Origin: Thermomonas fusca DSM 15424 | GTDB lineage: Bacteria; Pseudomonadota; Gammaproteobacteria; Xanthomonadales; Xanthomonadaceae | Direction of reading: 5' to 3' | DNA length: 64,000 nt | NCBI RefSeq assembly: GCF_000423885.1 | Contig: NZ_KE384101.1 | Span: forward strand, 53,600 to 117,599 | Shown: piece after piece, positions 17,448 to 26,039 of the stretch | Layout of the letters: each line of letters opens with the position of its first letter | How positions within the stretch are numbered: position 1 is the stretch's first letter | Position numbers and translations under genes: made by a program | The notes under the pieces: model-generated | Told to the model about the DNA's origin: nothing | The model's database searches: none | Seen by the model: the letters and a program-made list of their open reading frames with translations, nothing else

Positions 17448-19319
17448 ATGAAAACCCTGTTCCGCCGGACGCTGCTGTCCGCCGCCCTTGCCATGGTTGC
17501 GATGCCTGCCGTTGCGCAGACCGTGCCGCCGTCGCCGTTCACCCGCACTATCTTCTTTGGTGACAGCCTCACCGACGGCGGCTACTTCCGCCCGCTGCTG
17601 ACCCAGATGCTGGGCCCCAACGGCGCGGTCGTCGGCCAGTTCACCACCAATCCGGGCTATGTCTGGTCGCAGCACCTGGCCAGCTACTACGGTGGCGACG
17701 CCGCCCCGGCCTGGAGCGGCAACACCACCGCCACCCCGACAGCCGGCAGCGGTGACAACTGGGCGGTGGGCGGTGCGCGCGTCGGCACCAGCGCCGTCGG
17801 CGGGCTGGGTTACACGCCGTCGCTGACCGCGCAGTACCAGGCCTACCTGGCCGCCGGCAACACGGTCGATCCGGGTGCGCTCTACACCGTCTGGGGCGGC
17901 GCCAACGACCTGTTCGCGGTGCAGGCCAACCCGGCGCAGGCGTCCGCCATCATCGGTGGCGCGGTGACCGCGCAGATCGGCATGATCGGCGCGCTGACCC
18001 AGGCCGGTGCGCAGTACATCCTGGTGCCGAACCTGCCCGACCTCGGGCTGACCCCGGACGCGCGCGCCGGTGGGGCGCTGGGCATGGCGCAGGCCACCGC
18101 GCTGACCACCAGCTACAACAACGCGCTGTTCTCCGGCATCACCGCGGCCAACCTGCGCGTGATCCCGCTGGATACCTTCCACTTCCTGCAGGAAGTGGTG
18201 GCCAGCCCGGCTGCGTTTGGCCTGACCAACGTCACCGGCAAGGCCTGTTCGACCGCGGTGCAGGGCGGCAGCTCGCTGTTCTGCAGCCCGCTGTCCACCG
18301 CGCCAGGCGGCGCCAACAGCTACCTGTTCGCCGACGGCGTGCATCCCACCGCTGCCGCGCACGAGGCGGTGGCGGATTTCGCGATCTCGGTCATCGACGG
18401 CCCGCGCCTGATTTCGCTGCTGCCGCAGTCGGCCACCACCACCGGCCGCGCGCGCGCGCAGATGGTCGATGGCGTGGCATCCGGCATGGCCGCAGCCGAG
18501 GGCGACGGCATGCACTGGTGGGCCGACCTGCGCGGCCAGCAGCAGCGCTTCGTCAACTCCAGCGGCTACGACGGCATGGGCGGCACCGGCTCGTTCGGCA
18601 TCGGCTGGCGCAGCGGCAACCTGATGTACGGGGCATTCGCCGGCTACGGCCGGCAGGACATCGACTTCGGCTACCGCCGCGGCGACTTCCGCCAGACCGA
18701 CGCCAGCGTCGGCGGCTTCCTGGGGTGGGCCGGCGACAGCGCATGGGTCAACGGCCAGCTGAGCTGGACCAAGCTGGGCTACAAGGTCGACCGCCAGGTC
18801 AACCTAGGCCAGGCCACCCGCATCCACAGCGGCTCGCCGGACGGTGACAACCTGAGTGCCGGTGCCAGCGCCGGCTGGACGTTCAAGCACGGCGCGCTGG
18901 AGCACGGCCCGGTGGTGGCGGTGCTGGCGCAGCGGATCAGCGTCGACGGCTACGCCGAAAACAGCACCCAGTCGACCGCGCTGGGTTTCCTGCCGCAGGA
19001 CGTCGATTCGCTGATCGGCAGCGCCGGCTGGCAGGCCAGCTTCGCCCTCAACGACCACATCAAGCCGTACGTGCGGATGACCTGGGACCGCGAGTTCGAG
19101 GACGCACCGGCGCAGGCCTGGGCGCAGTCGCTGTCGATGCCGGGCACGGCCCCCTACGCGGTGCCGGGCGTGGCGTTCGACGACAGCTACGGCACCTTGG
19201 GCATGGGCGTGCGCAGCAAGCTGTTCGGGATGGACGTGACCGGCGGCGCCAACGTCACGGTGGAACAGCAGGGCGGCAGCAACACCACGTTCTTCGTCAC
19301 CTTCGGCGGCGCGTTCTGA
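17448..19319 (+). CDS. Autotransporter GDSL esterase/lipase (EstA-like)
   Basis: The 623-residue product is a type V-secreted surface esterase. It has a signal peptide (about 1-24, ending MPAVAQ) and a GDSL hydrolase passenger. Block I is FFGDSLTDGG (Ser40), block III contains GGANDLF, and block V is ADGVHPTAAAHE with the catalytic Asp and His. From about residue 350 a C-terminal autotransporter beta-barrel ends in the outer-membrane signature VTFGGAF with terminal Phe. The ATG at 17448 has GAGG six bases upstream; an ATG at 17442 is also in frame. Relatives such as EstA of Pseudomonas affect motility, biofilm and rhamnolipid production. The only other candidate signal nearby is a palindromic TTTCATGAAA at about 17350. 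Confidence 0.92.
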   Translation: MKTLFRRTLLSAALAMVAMPAVAQTVPPSPFTRTIFFGDSLTDGGYFRPLLTQMLGPNGAVVGQFTTNPGYVWSQHLASYYGGDAAPAWSGNTTATPTAGSGDNWAVGGARVGTSAVGGLGYTPSLTAQYQAYLAAGNTVDPGALYTVWGGANDLFAVQANPAQASAIIGGAVTAQIGMIGALTQAGAQYILVPNLPDLGLTPDARAGGALGMAQATALTTSYNNALFSGITAANLRVIPLDTFHFLQEVVASPAAFGLTNVTGKACSTAVQGGSSLFCSPLSTAPGGANSYLFADGVHPTAAAHEAVADFAISVIDGPRLISLLPQSATTTGRARAQMVDGVASGMAAAEGDGMHWWADLRGQQQRFVNSSGYDGMGGTGSFGIGWRSGNLMYGAFAGYGRQDIDFGYRRGDFRQTDASVGGFLGWAGDSAWVNGQLSWTKLGYKVDRQVNLGQATRIHSGSPDGDNLSAGASAGWTFKHGALEHGPVVAVLAQRISVDGYAENSTQSTALGFLPQDVDSLIGSAGWQASFALNDHIKPYVRMTWDREFEDAPAQAWAQSLSMPGTAPYAVPGVAFDDSYGTLGMGVRSKLFGMDVTGGANVTVEQQGGSNTTFFVTFGGAF

Positions 19320-19391
19320 TCCGTGGGCGGGCGGGATGCGGCGCGCCTGCGTTGCATCCCGCACCGCCACCGGCATAGACTTGCCGGCCTC

Positions 19392-19465
19392 GCGGGTGTA
19401 GCTCAATGGCAGAGCTGTAGCTTCCCAAGCTACTGACGAGGGTTCGATTCCCTTCACCCGCTCCA
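19392..19465 (+). tRNA. tRNA-Gly (anticodon CCC), CCA encoded
   Basis: A 74-nt cloverleaf: acceptor GCGGGTG pairs with CACCCGC, discriminator T, encoded CCA. The D arm is GCTCAATGGCAGAGC. The anticodon stem GTAGC/GCTAC has the 7-nt loop TTCCCAA, so the anticodon is CCC (reads GGG). The T arm is GAGGG TTCGATT CCCTT-type. A strong terminator follows 15 bases later. Confidence 0.95.
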
Positions 19466-19479
19466 AGATGATCAGTTGC

Positions 19480-19509
19480 AAGGGCGGCATCCGCGTGGAT
19501 GCCGCCCTT
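19480..19509 (+). terminator. Rho-independent terminator after tRNA-Gly
   Basis: Perfect 13-bp stem AAGGGCGGCATCC / GGATGCCGCCCTT with a GCGT tetraloop, followed by TCC. It sits between the tRNA and rimK, so the two are probably separate units. Confidence 0.8.
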
Positions 19510-19572
19510 TCCGTTGGCGAAGCAGTTGATGATGGGCGCCGTCGGCAGCGGCGCATGCAGGGTCTTACCGAG

Positions 19573-20487
19573 ATGAAACTCGCCATCCTTTCCCGCAACG
19601 GCAAGCTGTATTCCACCCGCCGGCTGGTGGAGGCCGCGCGCGAGCGCGGACACAGCGTGCGCGTGCTCGACCCGCTGCGCTGCTACCTGCGGATCAGCAG
19701 CGACGGCTTCGACATGCGCTACAAGGGCAAGCCGCTGGCCGGTTATGAAGCGGTGGTGCCGCGGGTGGGCGCGTCGGTGACGCGCTACGGCTGCGCGGTG
19801 CTACGCCAGTTCGAGCTGATGGGCAGCTACAGCCCCAACAGCGCGGCGGCGATCGCGCGCGCGCGCGACAAGCTGCGCTGCCACCAGGTGCTGGCGGCGG
19901 AGGGCATCGGCCTGCCGGTGACGGTGTTCGGCGACAACCCCGACGATACCGGCGACCTGCTGGCGATGCTGGGGCCGGCGCCGCATGTCATCAAGCTCAA
20001 CGAGGGCACCCAGGGCGCGGGGGTGATGCTGACCGAGAAGCCGTCGGCGTCGCGCGCGGCCATCGAAACCCTGCGCGGCCTGTATGCCAATTTCCTGGTG
20101 CAGGAGTTCATCGCCGAGGCCAAGGGCGCCGACCTGCGCTGCTTCGTGGTCGGCGACCGCGTGGTCGCGGCGATGCGGCGGCAGGCACCGAAGGGCGACT
20201 TCCGCTCCAACCTGCACCGCGGCGGCATCGCCAAGAAGGTCCGGCCGACCCGCGCCGAGGTGGACACGGCGGTGCGCGCGGCGCGCATCCTCGGTCTCGG
20301 CGTGGCCGGGGTGGACCTGATCCGCAGCCAGCGCGGCCCGCTGGTGCTGGAGGTCAACTCGTCGCCGGGACTGGAGGGCATCGAGACGGTCACCGGCCTG
20401 GACGTGGCCGGTGCGGTGATCGAGCACGTGGCCGAACGCGCCGCAGCGACGCAACGCACTCGCAACACCGATTTGACGGATTCTTAA
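19573..20487 (+). CDS. rimK: ATP-grasp ligase RimK (30S protein S6 glutamylation)
   Basis: This 304-residue ATP-grasp enzyme adds glutamate residues to the C-terminus of ribosomal protein S6. Motifs run in order: MKLAILSRNGKLYSTRRL at the start, PRVGASVTRYG (about 56), IKLNEGTQGAGVML (the ATP-grasp glycine-rich loop, about 140) and VQEFIAEAKGADLRCFVVGD. GGIAKKVRPT and the metal-binding LEVNSSPGLEGIE (Glu and Asn near 260) follow. Length matches E. coli RimK (300). The ATG at 19573 starts the conserved N-terminus; an upstream in-frame ATG at 19468 lies within the tRNA terminator region and is rejected. A rho-independent terminator follows at 20567. Confidence 0.93.
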   Translation: MKLAILSRNGKLYSTRRLVEAARERGHSVRVLDPLRCYLRISSDGFDMRYKGKPLAGYEAVVPRVGASVTRYGCAVLRQFELMGSYSPNSAAAIARARDKLRCHQVLAAEGIGLPVTVFGDNPDDTGDLLAMLGPAPHVIKLNEGTQGAGVMLTEKPSASRAAIETLRGLYANFLVQEFIAEAKGADLRCFVVGDRVVAAMRRQAPKGDFRSNLHRGGIAKKVRPTRAEVDTAVRAARILGLGVAGVDLIRSQRGPLVLEVNSSPGLEGIETVTGLDVAGAVIEHVAERAAATQRTRNTDLTDS

Positions 20488-20566
20488 TCGGACGTCGCCC
20501 AACATCCCCACATGCCCGGCTGTACTTCCCCCGCAGTCGGGCATGCAGGGCATGCATGTGAACTTC

Positions 20567-20590
20567 GGCCCGGGCGGCTTCGCCCGGGCC
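20567..20590 (+). terminator. Rho-independent terminator of rimK
   Basis: Perfect 10-bp stem GGCCCGGGCG / CGCCCGGGCC with a GCTT loop, immediately followed by TTTTGTTG. It lies 80 bases after the rimK stop and 112 bases before the response regulator gene. Confidence 0.85.
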
Positions 20591-20701
20591 TTTTGTTGCC
20601 TGCGCCAAATGGCCCGCGCAAATGAACCCGCTGTGCAAGAATCGGGAACCGGCGAGAGCCGCGCCGGTCTCACCCGGCGGACCCGCCAAACTGGAACCCC
20701 C

Positions 20702-21385
20702 ATGCGCATTCTGGTCATCGAGGACAACCCCGACATCGCCGCCAACCTGGGCGACTACCTGGAGGACTGCGGCCACACCGTGGATTTCGCCGCCGACGGC
20801 ATCACCGGGCTGCACCTTGCGGTGGTGCACGACTTCGATGCGATCGTGCTGGACCTCAACTTGCCGGGCATGGATGGCCTGGAGGTCTGCCGCAAGCTGC
20901 GCGTGGAGGCGCGCAAGCAGACCCCGGTACTGATGCTGACCGCGCGCGACTCGCTGGACAACAAGTTGGCCGGCTTCGATTCCGGCGCCGACGACTACCT
21001 GATCAAGCCGTTCGCGCTGCAGGAAGTGAACGTGCGCCTGAACGCGCTGGCGCGGCGCGGACGCGGGCTGCCGGCGCGGGTGCTCCACGTCGGCGAGCTG
21101 GAATACAACCTCGACACCCTGGAAGTGCACCGCGAGGGCAAGCTGATCCAGCTCAATCCCACCGCGCTGAAGATCCTGCAGGCGCTGATGGAGGCCTCGC
21201 CGGCGGTGGTGACCCGGCAGGACCTGGAGGGCCGCGTCTGGGGCGAGGAACTGCCGGATTCGGATTCGCTGCGGGTGCATATCCACGGCCTGCGCGCGGC
21301 GGTGGACAAGCCGTTCGGCACGCCGATGATCCAGACCCGCCACGGCATCGGCTACAGGATCGCTGTGCCAGATGCAGGCAACTGA
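20702..21385 (+). CDS. OmpR/PhoP-family response regulator
   Basis: The 227-residue DNA-binding regulator has an N-terminal receiver domain (acidic pocket Glu7-Asp8, phospho-acceptor Asp51 in VLDLNLPGMDG, conserved Lys102 in LIKPF). A C-terminal winged helix (about 130-220) includes RVHIHGLRAAVDKPFGTPMIQTRHGIGYRI, the recognition helix and wing typical of OmpR regulators. It is activated by the partner kinase encoded immediately downstream; the two genes overlap by 14 bases. The ATG at 20702 begins the receiver fold; longer in-frame starts would extend through the rimK terminator and are rejected. The signal and regulon are not evident. Confidence 0.9.
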   Translation: MRILVIEDNPDIAANLGDYLEDCGHTVDFAADGITGLHLAVVHDFDAIVLDLNLPGMDGLEVCRKLRVEARKQTPVLMLTARDSLDNKLAGFDSGADDYLIKPFALQEVNVRLNALARRGRGLPARVLHVGELEYNLDTLEVHREGKLIQLNPTALKILQALMEASPAVVTRQDLEGRVWGEELPDSDSLRVHIHGLRAAVDKPFGTPMIQTRHGIGYRIAVPDAGN

Positions 21386-22682
21386 CCCTGCGTTGGCGCG
21401 CCTGCCGCGGGCCCGGCGGCGGCTGCGCACCCGCATCATCCTGTCGTTCGTGCTGTTCGGCTTCGCCCTGACTACGCTGATCGCGGCGACCACGGTCTAC
21501 ATGCGCAACCGCGTCGAAAACAACGTGCTTGGCGCGGCGCTGGCGAAGAACAACAACATGTTCGCGGAAGGGTTCTATCGCAACCCGACCGCCGTGGGCA
21601 TCCCGTTCGAGAAGATCCAGGGCCGGCAGTTCAGCACCCGCAAGCTCGACAAGGTGCCGCCGGAATGGCGCGACCTGTCCAACGGCGTGCACGACGTGGC
21701 CATGCCGGCGCAGGCGTCCGGCGAGCCGCGGGTCTACAAGCTGGCGGTGCGCAAGGACCCGGATTATTGGTTCTTCCTCGCCTACGACATCGCCGAAGAG
21801 CGCGAGAGCCAGCAGAAGCTCAACAGCGCGCTGGTGGCCAGCGTCGGGATCTTCACCCTGTTTTCGCTGCTGATCGGCTGGTGGTCGGCCGCGCGGGTGA
21901 TGAGCCCGGTCACCGAGCTGGCGCAGCGGCTGCGCCGTTCCGGCACCAGTTCCAGCCCGGAGGCGCTGGCGCCCCACTTTCCCGAGGACGAAGTGGGCGA
22001 GCTGGCGAAGGCGCTGGACGACTACGCCGCGCGGCTGACCGAGGTGGTGCAGCGCGACCGCGAATTCAACGCCGACGTCAGCCACGAGCTGCGCACCCCG
22101 CTGGCGGTGATCCGCGGCGCGGTGGAGCTGCTGCTGGCCCGGCCCGAACTGGACGAGCGCACGCGCACCCGGCTGTCGCGCATCCAGCGCGCCGAACTGC
22201 AGTGCACCGACCTGATCAGCGCGCTGCTGCTGCTGTCGCGCAACGAGCGCGCGGTGGGCCAATGCGATGCCGCGCGGGTGGCGCAGCAGCTGCTGGAAAG
22301 CCATCGCGCCCAGCTTGCCGGCAAGCCGGTGGTGCTGCGCCTGGAGGGCGCCGCGACGCTGCCGCTGGACGTGCCGGAATCGGTGCTGTCGGTGGCCCTG
22401 GGCAACCTGATCGGCAACGCCGTGAAATACACGCCCAGCGGCGAGGTGGTGGTGCGGGTGTTGGCCAACGCGGTGGAAGTCAGCGACTCCGGCCCGGGCC
22501 TGAGCGCCGAGGACGCGGCCAAGCTGTTCACCCGCGGCTACCGCGGCACCCACGCCGGGCATTCGCAAGGTGGCGGCATCGGCCTGTCGATCGTGCGCCG
22601 GCTGTGCGCGCTGTACGCCTGGGACGTGCGGGTGCGGCCGGGTGACGGCAGGGGCGTGGTCGCCACGCTGACCTTCGGCTGA
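21372..22682 (+). CDS. Membrane sensor histidine kinase (partner of the upstream regulator)
   Basis: The 436-residue kinase has TM1 at about 22-44, a short periplasmic sensor (about 45-155, mixed and aromatic) and TM2 at about 158-178. A HAMP-like linker leads to the dimerisation/phosphoacceptor helix FNADVSHELRTPLAVIRG (His238). The ATP-binding domain has N box LGNLIGNAVKYT, G1 VEVSDSGPGLS and G2 HSQGGGIGLSIVRR. All boxes look intact. The start overlaps the response regulator gene by 14 bases, so the pair is co-translated. I do not recognise the sensor domain and give no symbol. Confidence 0.9.
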   Translation: MQATDPALARLPRARRRLRTRIILSFVLFGFALTTLIAATTVYMRNRVENNVLGAALAKNNNMFAEGFYRNPTAVGIPFEKIQGRQFSTRKLDKVPPEWRDLSNGVHDVAMPAQASGEPRVYKLAVRKDPDYWFFLAYDIAEERESQQKLNSALVASVGIFTLFSLLIGWWSAARVMSPVTELAQRLRRSGTSSSPEALAPHFPEDEVGELAKALDDYAARLTEVVQRDREFNADVSHELRTPLAVIRGAVELLLARPELDERTRTRLSRIQRAELQCTDLISALLLLSRNERAVGQCDAARVAQQLLESHRAQLAGKPVVLRLEGAATLPLDVPESVLSVALGNLIGNAVKYTPSGEVVVRVLANAVEVSDSGPGLSAEDAAKLFTRGYRGTHAGHSQGGGIGLSIVRRLCALYAWDVRVRPGDGRGVVATLTFG

Positions 22683-22747
22683 GGCGCGGCAGCGCCGGCG
22701 GCGTCGCGGCGTCATAATGTGCGGATACGTTTTCCAGGAATTCGCGC

Positions 22748-23854
22748 ATGCACGCTTCCACCGCCGCACCGCTGGCCTACCAGGTCAACCTGTCCGATCA
22801 CGCTCTCGGCGAGGCGCAGCGCAACGCGCTGCTGGCCGGCGAGCTGGGCTTCGGCAAGCGCTTCACCGACCACATGGTGGCGATCCAGTGGGACAAGGAC
22901 CGGGGCTGGTACGACGCGCAGGTCCACGCCTACGGCCCGCTGTCGCTGGACCCGGCGGCGGCGGTGCTGCATTACGGCCAGGAGATCTTCGAAGGCATCA
23001 AGGCCTATCGCCATGCCGACGGTTCGATCTGGACCTTCCGCCCCGAGGCCAATGGCGCGCGCCTGCAGCGTTCCGCCGCGCGGCTGGCGCTGCCGCAGCT
23101 GCCGGTGGACGAGTTCGTCGAATCGCTGCGCCAGCTGGTCGCGGTCGACCACGCCTGGGTGCCGTCGGCGCCGGAAAGCAGCCTGTATTTCCGCCCCTTC
23201 ATGATCGCCAGCGAAGCTTTCCTCGGCGTGCGCGCGGCGCAGGCGGCGACCTATTACGTGATCGCCAGCCCGGCCGGCGCCTACTTCGCCAAGGGCGTCG
23301 CCCCGGTGTCGATCTGGCTGTCCGAGGACTACGCGCGCGCGGCCAAGGGCGGCACCGGCGCGGCCAAATGCGGCGGCAACTATGCCGCTTCGCTGCTGCC
23401 GCAGCAGGAAGCGCAGGCGCAGGGCTGCTCGCAGGTGCTGTTCCTCGACCCGGTCGAAGGCAAGTACCTGGAAGAACTGGGCGGGATGAACGTGTTCCTG
23501 GTCTACCGCGACGGTCGCCTGGTCACTCCGGAGCTGTCGGGCAGCATCCTCGAGGGCATCACCCGCTCCAGCATCCTGCAGCTGGCGCGCGACCGCGGCA
23601 TGACGGTGGAGGAGCGCAAGGTTTCCATCGATGAGTGGAAGGCCGGCGTTGCCTCCGGCGAGATCGCCGAAGTGTTCGCCTGCGGCACCGCCGCGGTGGT
23701 CACCCCGATCGGCGAACTGAAGGGCAATGACTTCGCGGTCGGCGACATCCATGCGCCGGCCGGCGAGGTCACCATGGCGCTGCGTCGCGAATTGACCGAC
23801 ATCCAGCATGGCCGCGCGCCGGATCGCCACGGCTGGATGGTGCGCCTGCGCTGA
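22748..23854 (+). CDS. ilvE: Branched-chain amino acid aminotransferase
   Basis: The 368-residue fold-type IV PLP enzyme transfers the amino group for the last step of Ile, Leu and Val synthesis and the first of their breakdown. Key segments are LHYGQEIFEGIKAYR (about 74-88), FRPFMIASEAFLGV, the PLP-lysine block GTGAAKCGGNYAAS (Lys207) and EELGGMNVF. The C-terminal FACGTAAVVTPIGEL binds the PLP phosphate. Length and the N-terminal arm match the longer eukaryote-like/type II bacterial IlvE rather than the 309-residue E. coli enzyme. It is preceded by a CATAAT -10-like hexamer near 22713. It is monocistronic as far as can be seen; the next gene is convergent. Confidence 0.93.
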   Translation: MHASTAAPLAYQVNLSDHALGEAQRNALLAGELGFGKRFTDHMVAIQWDKDRGWYDAQVHAYGPLSLDPAAAVLHYGQEIFEGIKAYRHADGSIWTFRPEANGARLQRSAARLALPQLPVDEFVESLRQLVAVDHAWVPSAPESSLYFRPFMIASEAFLGVRAAQAATYYVIASPAGAYFAKGVAPVSIWLSEDYARAAKGGTGAAKCGGNYAASLLPQQEAQAQGCSQVLFLDPVEGKYLEELGGMNVFLVYRDGRLVTPELSGSILEGITRSSILQLARDRGMTVEERKVSIDEWKAGVASGEIAEVFACGTAAVVTPIGELKGNDFAVGDIHAPAGEVTMALRRELTDIQHGRAPDRHGWMVRLR

Positions 23855-23890
23855 CCGGCGCACAGCCGTCCCCGGCCACGCCGCGGGCGG

Positions 23891-24430
23891 CTACATCCGC
23901 ACCCACCAGCAGCCCATGCGCTGGCGCAGCCCGAAACTGGCGCGCGCCGGCGTGTAACCGTCCGCCTGCACCTGTTTCACCCGCAGGCCTATCGGTGGTC
24001 CCGCGGGAGGCGGGGCCAGCCACGGGTCGGCGCTTTCCCAGCGGTCGCCGGCGTGGACCGTCTGCACTTCCACGACGTCGCGCCTGGCAATGGCCTGCAG
24101 ACGCTTCATCACCCGATAGGCGTTGGCGGTCCCCATGCCTGCCCAGTCATACAACCCGGCAATGCGGTTGGCATCGCCGGAGCGGACCGCCTCCTCCAGT
24201 GCATACGCCAGGTCCTGCACGTCGCGTGCGCAGACCGGCCGGCGGTAGCTTGCCGCGGGGGCGCCGAGGGTGGGCACGCGCAATTCCTCGACCGCGCCCA
24301 TGTCCGCGCAGCGGCGGTCGGTGTACAGCCGGGTGCCATCGGCGGTGACGCAATGCCTGACCTGTGCCGACGCCTCGCGCATCGGTGCGAGGCTGGCCAG
24401 CAGGAGCAGTAGCAAGGAAAAACGGAGCAT
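23891..24430 (-). CDS. Secreted DUF4124-like protein of unknown function
   Basis: The 179-residue exported protein has a clear signal peptide (MLRFSLLLLLLASLAPMREASA, about 1-22). It then shows a DUF4124-like opening VRHCVTADGTRLYTDRRCADMG, with cysteines suited to a disulphide. The middle (about 65-120) is a helical segment, and the end is GLRQRMGCWWVRM. DUF4124 proteins are periplasmic and functionally uncharacterised; the rest of this protein does not resemble anything I know. It lies 54 bases downstream of metF on the same strand and may be co-transcribed. There is no obvious terminator between them. Confidence 0.65.
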   Translation of the reverse strand: MLRFSLLLLLLASLAPMREASAQVRHCVTADGTRLYTDRRCADMGAVEELRVPTLGAPAASYRRPVCARDVQDLAYALEEAVRSGDANRIAGLYDWAGMGTANAYRVMKRLQAIARRDVVEVQTVHAGDRWESADPWLAPPPAGPPIGLRVKQVQADGYTPARASFGLRQRMGCWWVRM

Positions 24431-24484
24431 TCCCGCAGGGTACGCGTGGCCCCGTCAATGCGGAAGAAAGCCCGCGCGAAGCGT

Positions 24485-25309
24485 TCAGGCCAGCCGCTGC
24501 AGCACCGTCTGGGTGGGCTTGGCCAGGTTCAGCGTGTAGAAATGCAGCGCCGGCGCGCCGCCTTCGACCAGCCGGCGGCACAGCCCCGCCACCACGTCGG
24601 CGGCGAACTCGCGCACCGCCTCGGCATCGTCGCCGAAGGCGCGCATGCGCTGGTCGATCCAGCGCGGGATCTGCGCCCCGCAGGCCTCGGAGAACCGGCG
24701 CAGCTGGCTGAAGTTGGCGATCGGCATGATCCCGGGAACGATCGGCAGGTCGATGCCCTGCGCGCGCGCATCGTCGACGAAGCGGAAATAGGCGTCGGCG
24801 TTGTAGAAATACTGGGTGATCGCGCCGCTGGCGCCGGCCTCGACCTTGGTCTTGAAATGACCCAGGCCGATCCGCGCGTCTTCGGACTGCGGGTGGGTTT
24901 CCGGATAGGCGGCCACCTCGACGTGGAAATGCTCGCCGTGTTCGTCGCGGATCAGCCGCACCAGCTCGCTGGCATAGCGCAGGTCGCCGCTGCGGGCCAT
25001 GCCGGAGGGCAGGTCGCCGCGCAGCGCGACGATGCGGGTGCAGCCCAGCGCGCGGTAGAGCTTGAGCAGGGTGCGGATCTCCTCGCGGCTGCCGCCGACG
25101 CAGGTCAGGTGTGGCACGCCGTCCACGCCGTGTTCGCCGCGCAGCCGCTGCACGGTCTCCGGGGTATGGCTGAGGGTGGAGCCGCCGGCGCCGAAGGTGA
25201 CCGACATGAACTGCGGCGCATGCGCCTTGAGCTTGCGCACGGTGCGGTCGAACTGGGCATGCTGTTCGTCGGTCTTGGGCGGGTAGAACTCGAAGCTGAT
25301 CGGCAGCAT
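24485..25309 (-). CDS. metF: 5,10-methylenetetrahydrofolate reductase
   Basis: The 274-residue flavoenzyme reduces methylenetetrahydrofolate to 5-methyl-THF, the methyl donor for methionine synthase. It has the family TIM-barrel signatures ISFEFYPPKT (Glu at about 7), SVTFGAGGST, LRGDLP, AAYPETHPQ, KVEAGASGAITQYFYN and PGIMPI. Length is a little under E. coli MetF (296). The gene stands behind a promoter whose -10 overlaps an 11-bp inverted repeat (25341-25372), so it is likely repressed by a dimeric regulator. metK shares part of that element, suggesting a methionine/SAM-cycle regulon. Confidence 0.95.
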   Translation of the reverse strand: MLPISFEFYPPKTDEQHAQFDRTVRKLKAHAPQFMSVTFGAGGSTLSHTPETVQRLRGEHGVDGVPHLTCVGGSREEIRTLLKLYRALGCTRIVALRGDLPSGMARSGDLRYASELVRLIRDEHGEHFHVEVAAYPETHPQSEDARIGLGHFKTKVEAGASGAITQYFYNADAYFRFVDDARAQGIDLPIVPGIMPIANFSQLRRFSEACGAQIPRWIDQRMRAFGDDAEAVREFAADVVAGLCRRLVEGGAPALHFYTLNLAKPTQTVLQRLA

Positions 25310-25340
25310 TTCGGCGGGATCGTCCGTGGGTGGCGGGATT

Positions 25341-25372
25341 ATATATCGCTTTTTCCGGATGAAGCGATATAT
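25341..25372 (-). promoter_or_regulatory. metF operator-like inverted repeat overlapping the -10
   Basis: Perfect 11-bp inverted repeat ATATATCGCTT / AAGCGATATAT with a 10-base spacer, centred about 47 bases before the metF start. On the minus strand the distal arm runs into TATAAT (GATATATAATCC), so a bound dimer would cover the -10. Such AT-rich dyads in methionine-cycle genes are typical of ArsR-type regulators such as SahR; assigning the regulator is inference. Confidence 0.55.
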
Positions 25373-25472
25373 GTCCGGACATGGCCGCCGCTCGGGGCCG
25401 GGTGACGTGCGTCAATGCAGGCCGGCGGCGCTGGGGGTACAACTGGCAGGCCGTCATCCAGGAATTCTGCCA

Positions 25473-25979
25473 ATGAGCACCATGCTGTTTCCGGTCGGGC
25501 GCATCCAGCGCACCGACACCGGCTTCCAGGGCCATCTCTCGCGCGACCTCGAACACGAGGCGGACGCGGTCTGGGCCATGCTCACCGATTCGGCGTCGAT
25601 GGCGCAGTGGCTGGCGCCGGGCAGCATCCAGCAGCAGCCGGGCGGCGCGGTGCGGGTCGATTTCGCCGACAGCGGCACGATCATCGACAGCAGGCTGACC
25701 GCGTTCGAACCGGGGCGGGTGCTGGAGTATTCGTGGAGCAGCGGTGACCAGCCGCAGCGACCGTTGCGCTGGGAGCTGCATCCGCGCGGCGGCGGCACCC
25801 GGCTGGAGCTGTTCGTGAGCATCCCGGCGGACGAGGACGTGGCCAAGGCCTGCGCCGGTTTCGAGGGCCACCTGGAAATGCTGGCGACGGCGCTGGAAGG
25901 CGTGTCGACCCGATTCCCGTTCGACCTGTTCGTGCAGACCCGCAAGTCGTACGCCGAGCAGGTGGCGCGGTTGGGCTAG
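25473..25979 (+). CDS. SRPBCC/AHSA1-family protein
   Basis: The 168-residue soluble protein has the START-like SRPBCC fold. The family opening DLEHEADAVWAMLTDSASMAQWLAPG (about 25-50) is followed by the strand-rich centre with TAFEPGRVLEYSWSS, RWELHPRGGGTRLELF, and a long C-terminal helix. Members bind hydrophobic ligands or assist Hsp90 (Aha1 domain); nothing in the sequence shows the ligand here. The ATG at 25473 fits the fold; upstream in-frame codons cross the metF operator region. It is divergent from metF and followed by a bidirectional terminator shared with ahcY. Confidence 0.8.
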   Translation: MSTMLFPVGRIQRTDTGFQGHLSRDLEHEADAVWAMLTDSASMAQWLAPGSIQQQPGGAVRVDFADSGTIIDSRLTAFEPGRVLEYSWSSGDQPQRPLRWELHPRGGGTRLELFVSIPADEDVAKACAGFEGHLEMLATALEGVSTRFPFDLFVQTRKSYAEQVARLG

Positions 25980-25992
25980 TCCCGCAACGGAA

Positions 25993-26014
25993 ACGGGCGC
26001 CTTGCGGCGCCCGT
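25993..26014. terminator. Bidirectional terminator between SRPBCC gene and ahcY
   Basis: Perfect 9-bp stem ACGGGCGCC / GGCGCCCGT with a TTGC loop. T-rich sequence follows on both strands (CGTTGT on plus, TTCCGTT on minus). It lies 13 bases after the plus-strand stop and 25 bases after the minus-strand stop. Confidence 0.7.
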
Positions 26015-26039
26015 CGTTGTCACCGCCGCCGGAAGGCGA

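Noticed and set aside
19331..19362. 9-bp inverted repeat GCGGGATGC / GCATCCCGC after the GDSL autotransporter gene as a terminator
   Set aside because: The loop is 14 nt and no T run follows; too weak to list as a terminator although it may contribute.
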